From Microaerobacter geothermalis (lineage in GTDB: Bacteria; Bacillota; Bacilli; DSM-22679), in assembly GCF_021608135.1 (NCBI RefSeq), contig NZ_JAKIHL010000018.1:1-53016 (forward strand): a stretch of 53,016 bases of DNA. Reading direction: 5' to 3'. The position numbers and the translations under genes were made by a program. The notes under the pieces were generated by a model. The model made no database searches. It saw only the letters and a program-made list of their open reading frames with translations, and had not been told where the DNA came from. How positions within the stretch are numbered: position 1 is the stretch's first letter; the number at the start of each line of letters is the position of its first letter. Of this stretch, positions 52,889 through 53,016 are shown one piece after another.

Positions 52889-53016
52889 TCTGTTGTAACA
52901 GCAGGTAGAAATTTTACGCCCGATGTGGTATCCTTGACGTACGTTGTAGGTGTCTATATTGACGCCAAGGGTGATTAAATGCGGGCTTGTGAGATTTTTT
53001 CTCCGAGCTCGCCTTT

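Overview
The window comes from a low-GC, endospore-forming member of the Bacilli. The left half follows the yrvM-yrvN-cymR-yrvO-yrrC-yrrD-yrrI-alaS-yrzL-yrrK-yrzB-yrrL-yrrM-yrrN-yrrO-yrrR order known from Bacillus subtilis. A cwlJ-gerQ spore germination pair and a T-box leader before alaS also fit. mnmA, udk and greA, which sit in this neighbourhood in B. subtilis, are absent. No species can be named from sequence alone, although the architecture resembles thermophilic Bacillales.

Layout. 1-410: a 6S-like RNA with its own promoter and terminator. 489-4289: small accessory genes around tcdA (hydrolase, an SdpI/SdpR-like pair, a HAD 5'-nucleotidase-like protein). 4480-22456: the housekeeping block: rarA, cymR, cysteine desulfurase, recD2, a PRC-barrel protein, an AI-2E-type membrane protein, alaS with T-box, ireB, ruvX, mltG, the tRNA wobble-uridine modification set trmR-trhP1-trhP2, and a penicillin-binding protein. 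22527-25691: gerQ and cwlJ on the minus strand, then a molybdopterin oxidoreductase. Two families of small intergenic repeats are nested inside each other in this block. 25850-27160: yjbQ between decayed IS200/IS605 pieces.

27523-36681: a complete type I-B CRISPR-Cas operon (cas6-cas8b-cas7-cas5-cas3-cas4-cas1-cas2). 36879-43705: a very long array of 78 full repeats plus one truncated repeat, split by an IS at 40379-41995. 43706-47179: a 3.5-kb transposon with TGT...ACA ends carrying an Mu/TnsB-type transposase, an ExeA/TnsC-type AAA ATPase, a zinc-ribbon protein and a small DUF5348-like protein. It is bounded on both sides by CRISPR repeats broken within the repeat, and the two broken repeats belong to different repeat families. 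47180-48258: a second, leaderless array. 48259-53016: insertion-sequence debris, large hairpins, a small membrane protein and a secreted protein.

How it works together. The cas operon supplies interference (Cascade from cas6/8b/7/5, with Cas3) and adaptation (Cas4-Cas1-Cas2). Spacers in the long array are informative on their own. One protospacer appears twice with different 3' ends. Two spacers overlap on opposite strands, and each contains the other's flank; both flanks read TTA, which gives a PAM prediction. Another pair targets diverged versions of one gene on opposite strands. The transposon junctions suggest that two arrays were fused by recombination or adjacent deletion between elements inserted in CRISPR repeats, which removed the leader of the second array.
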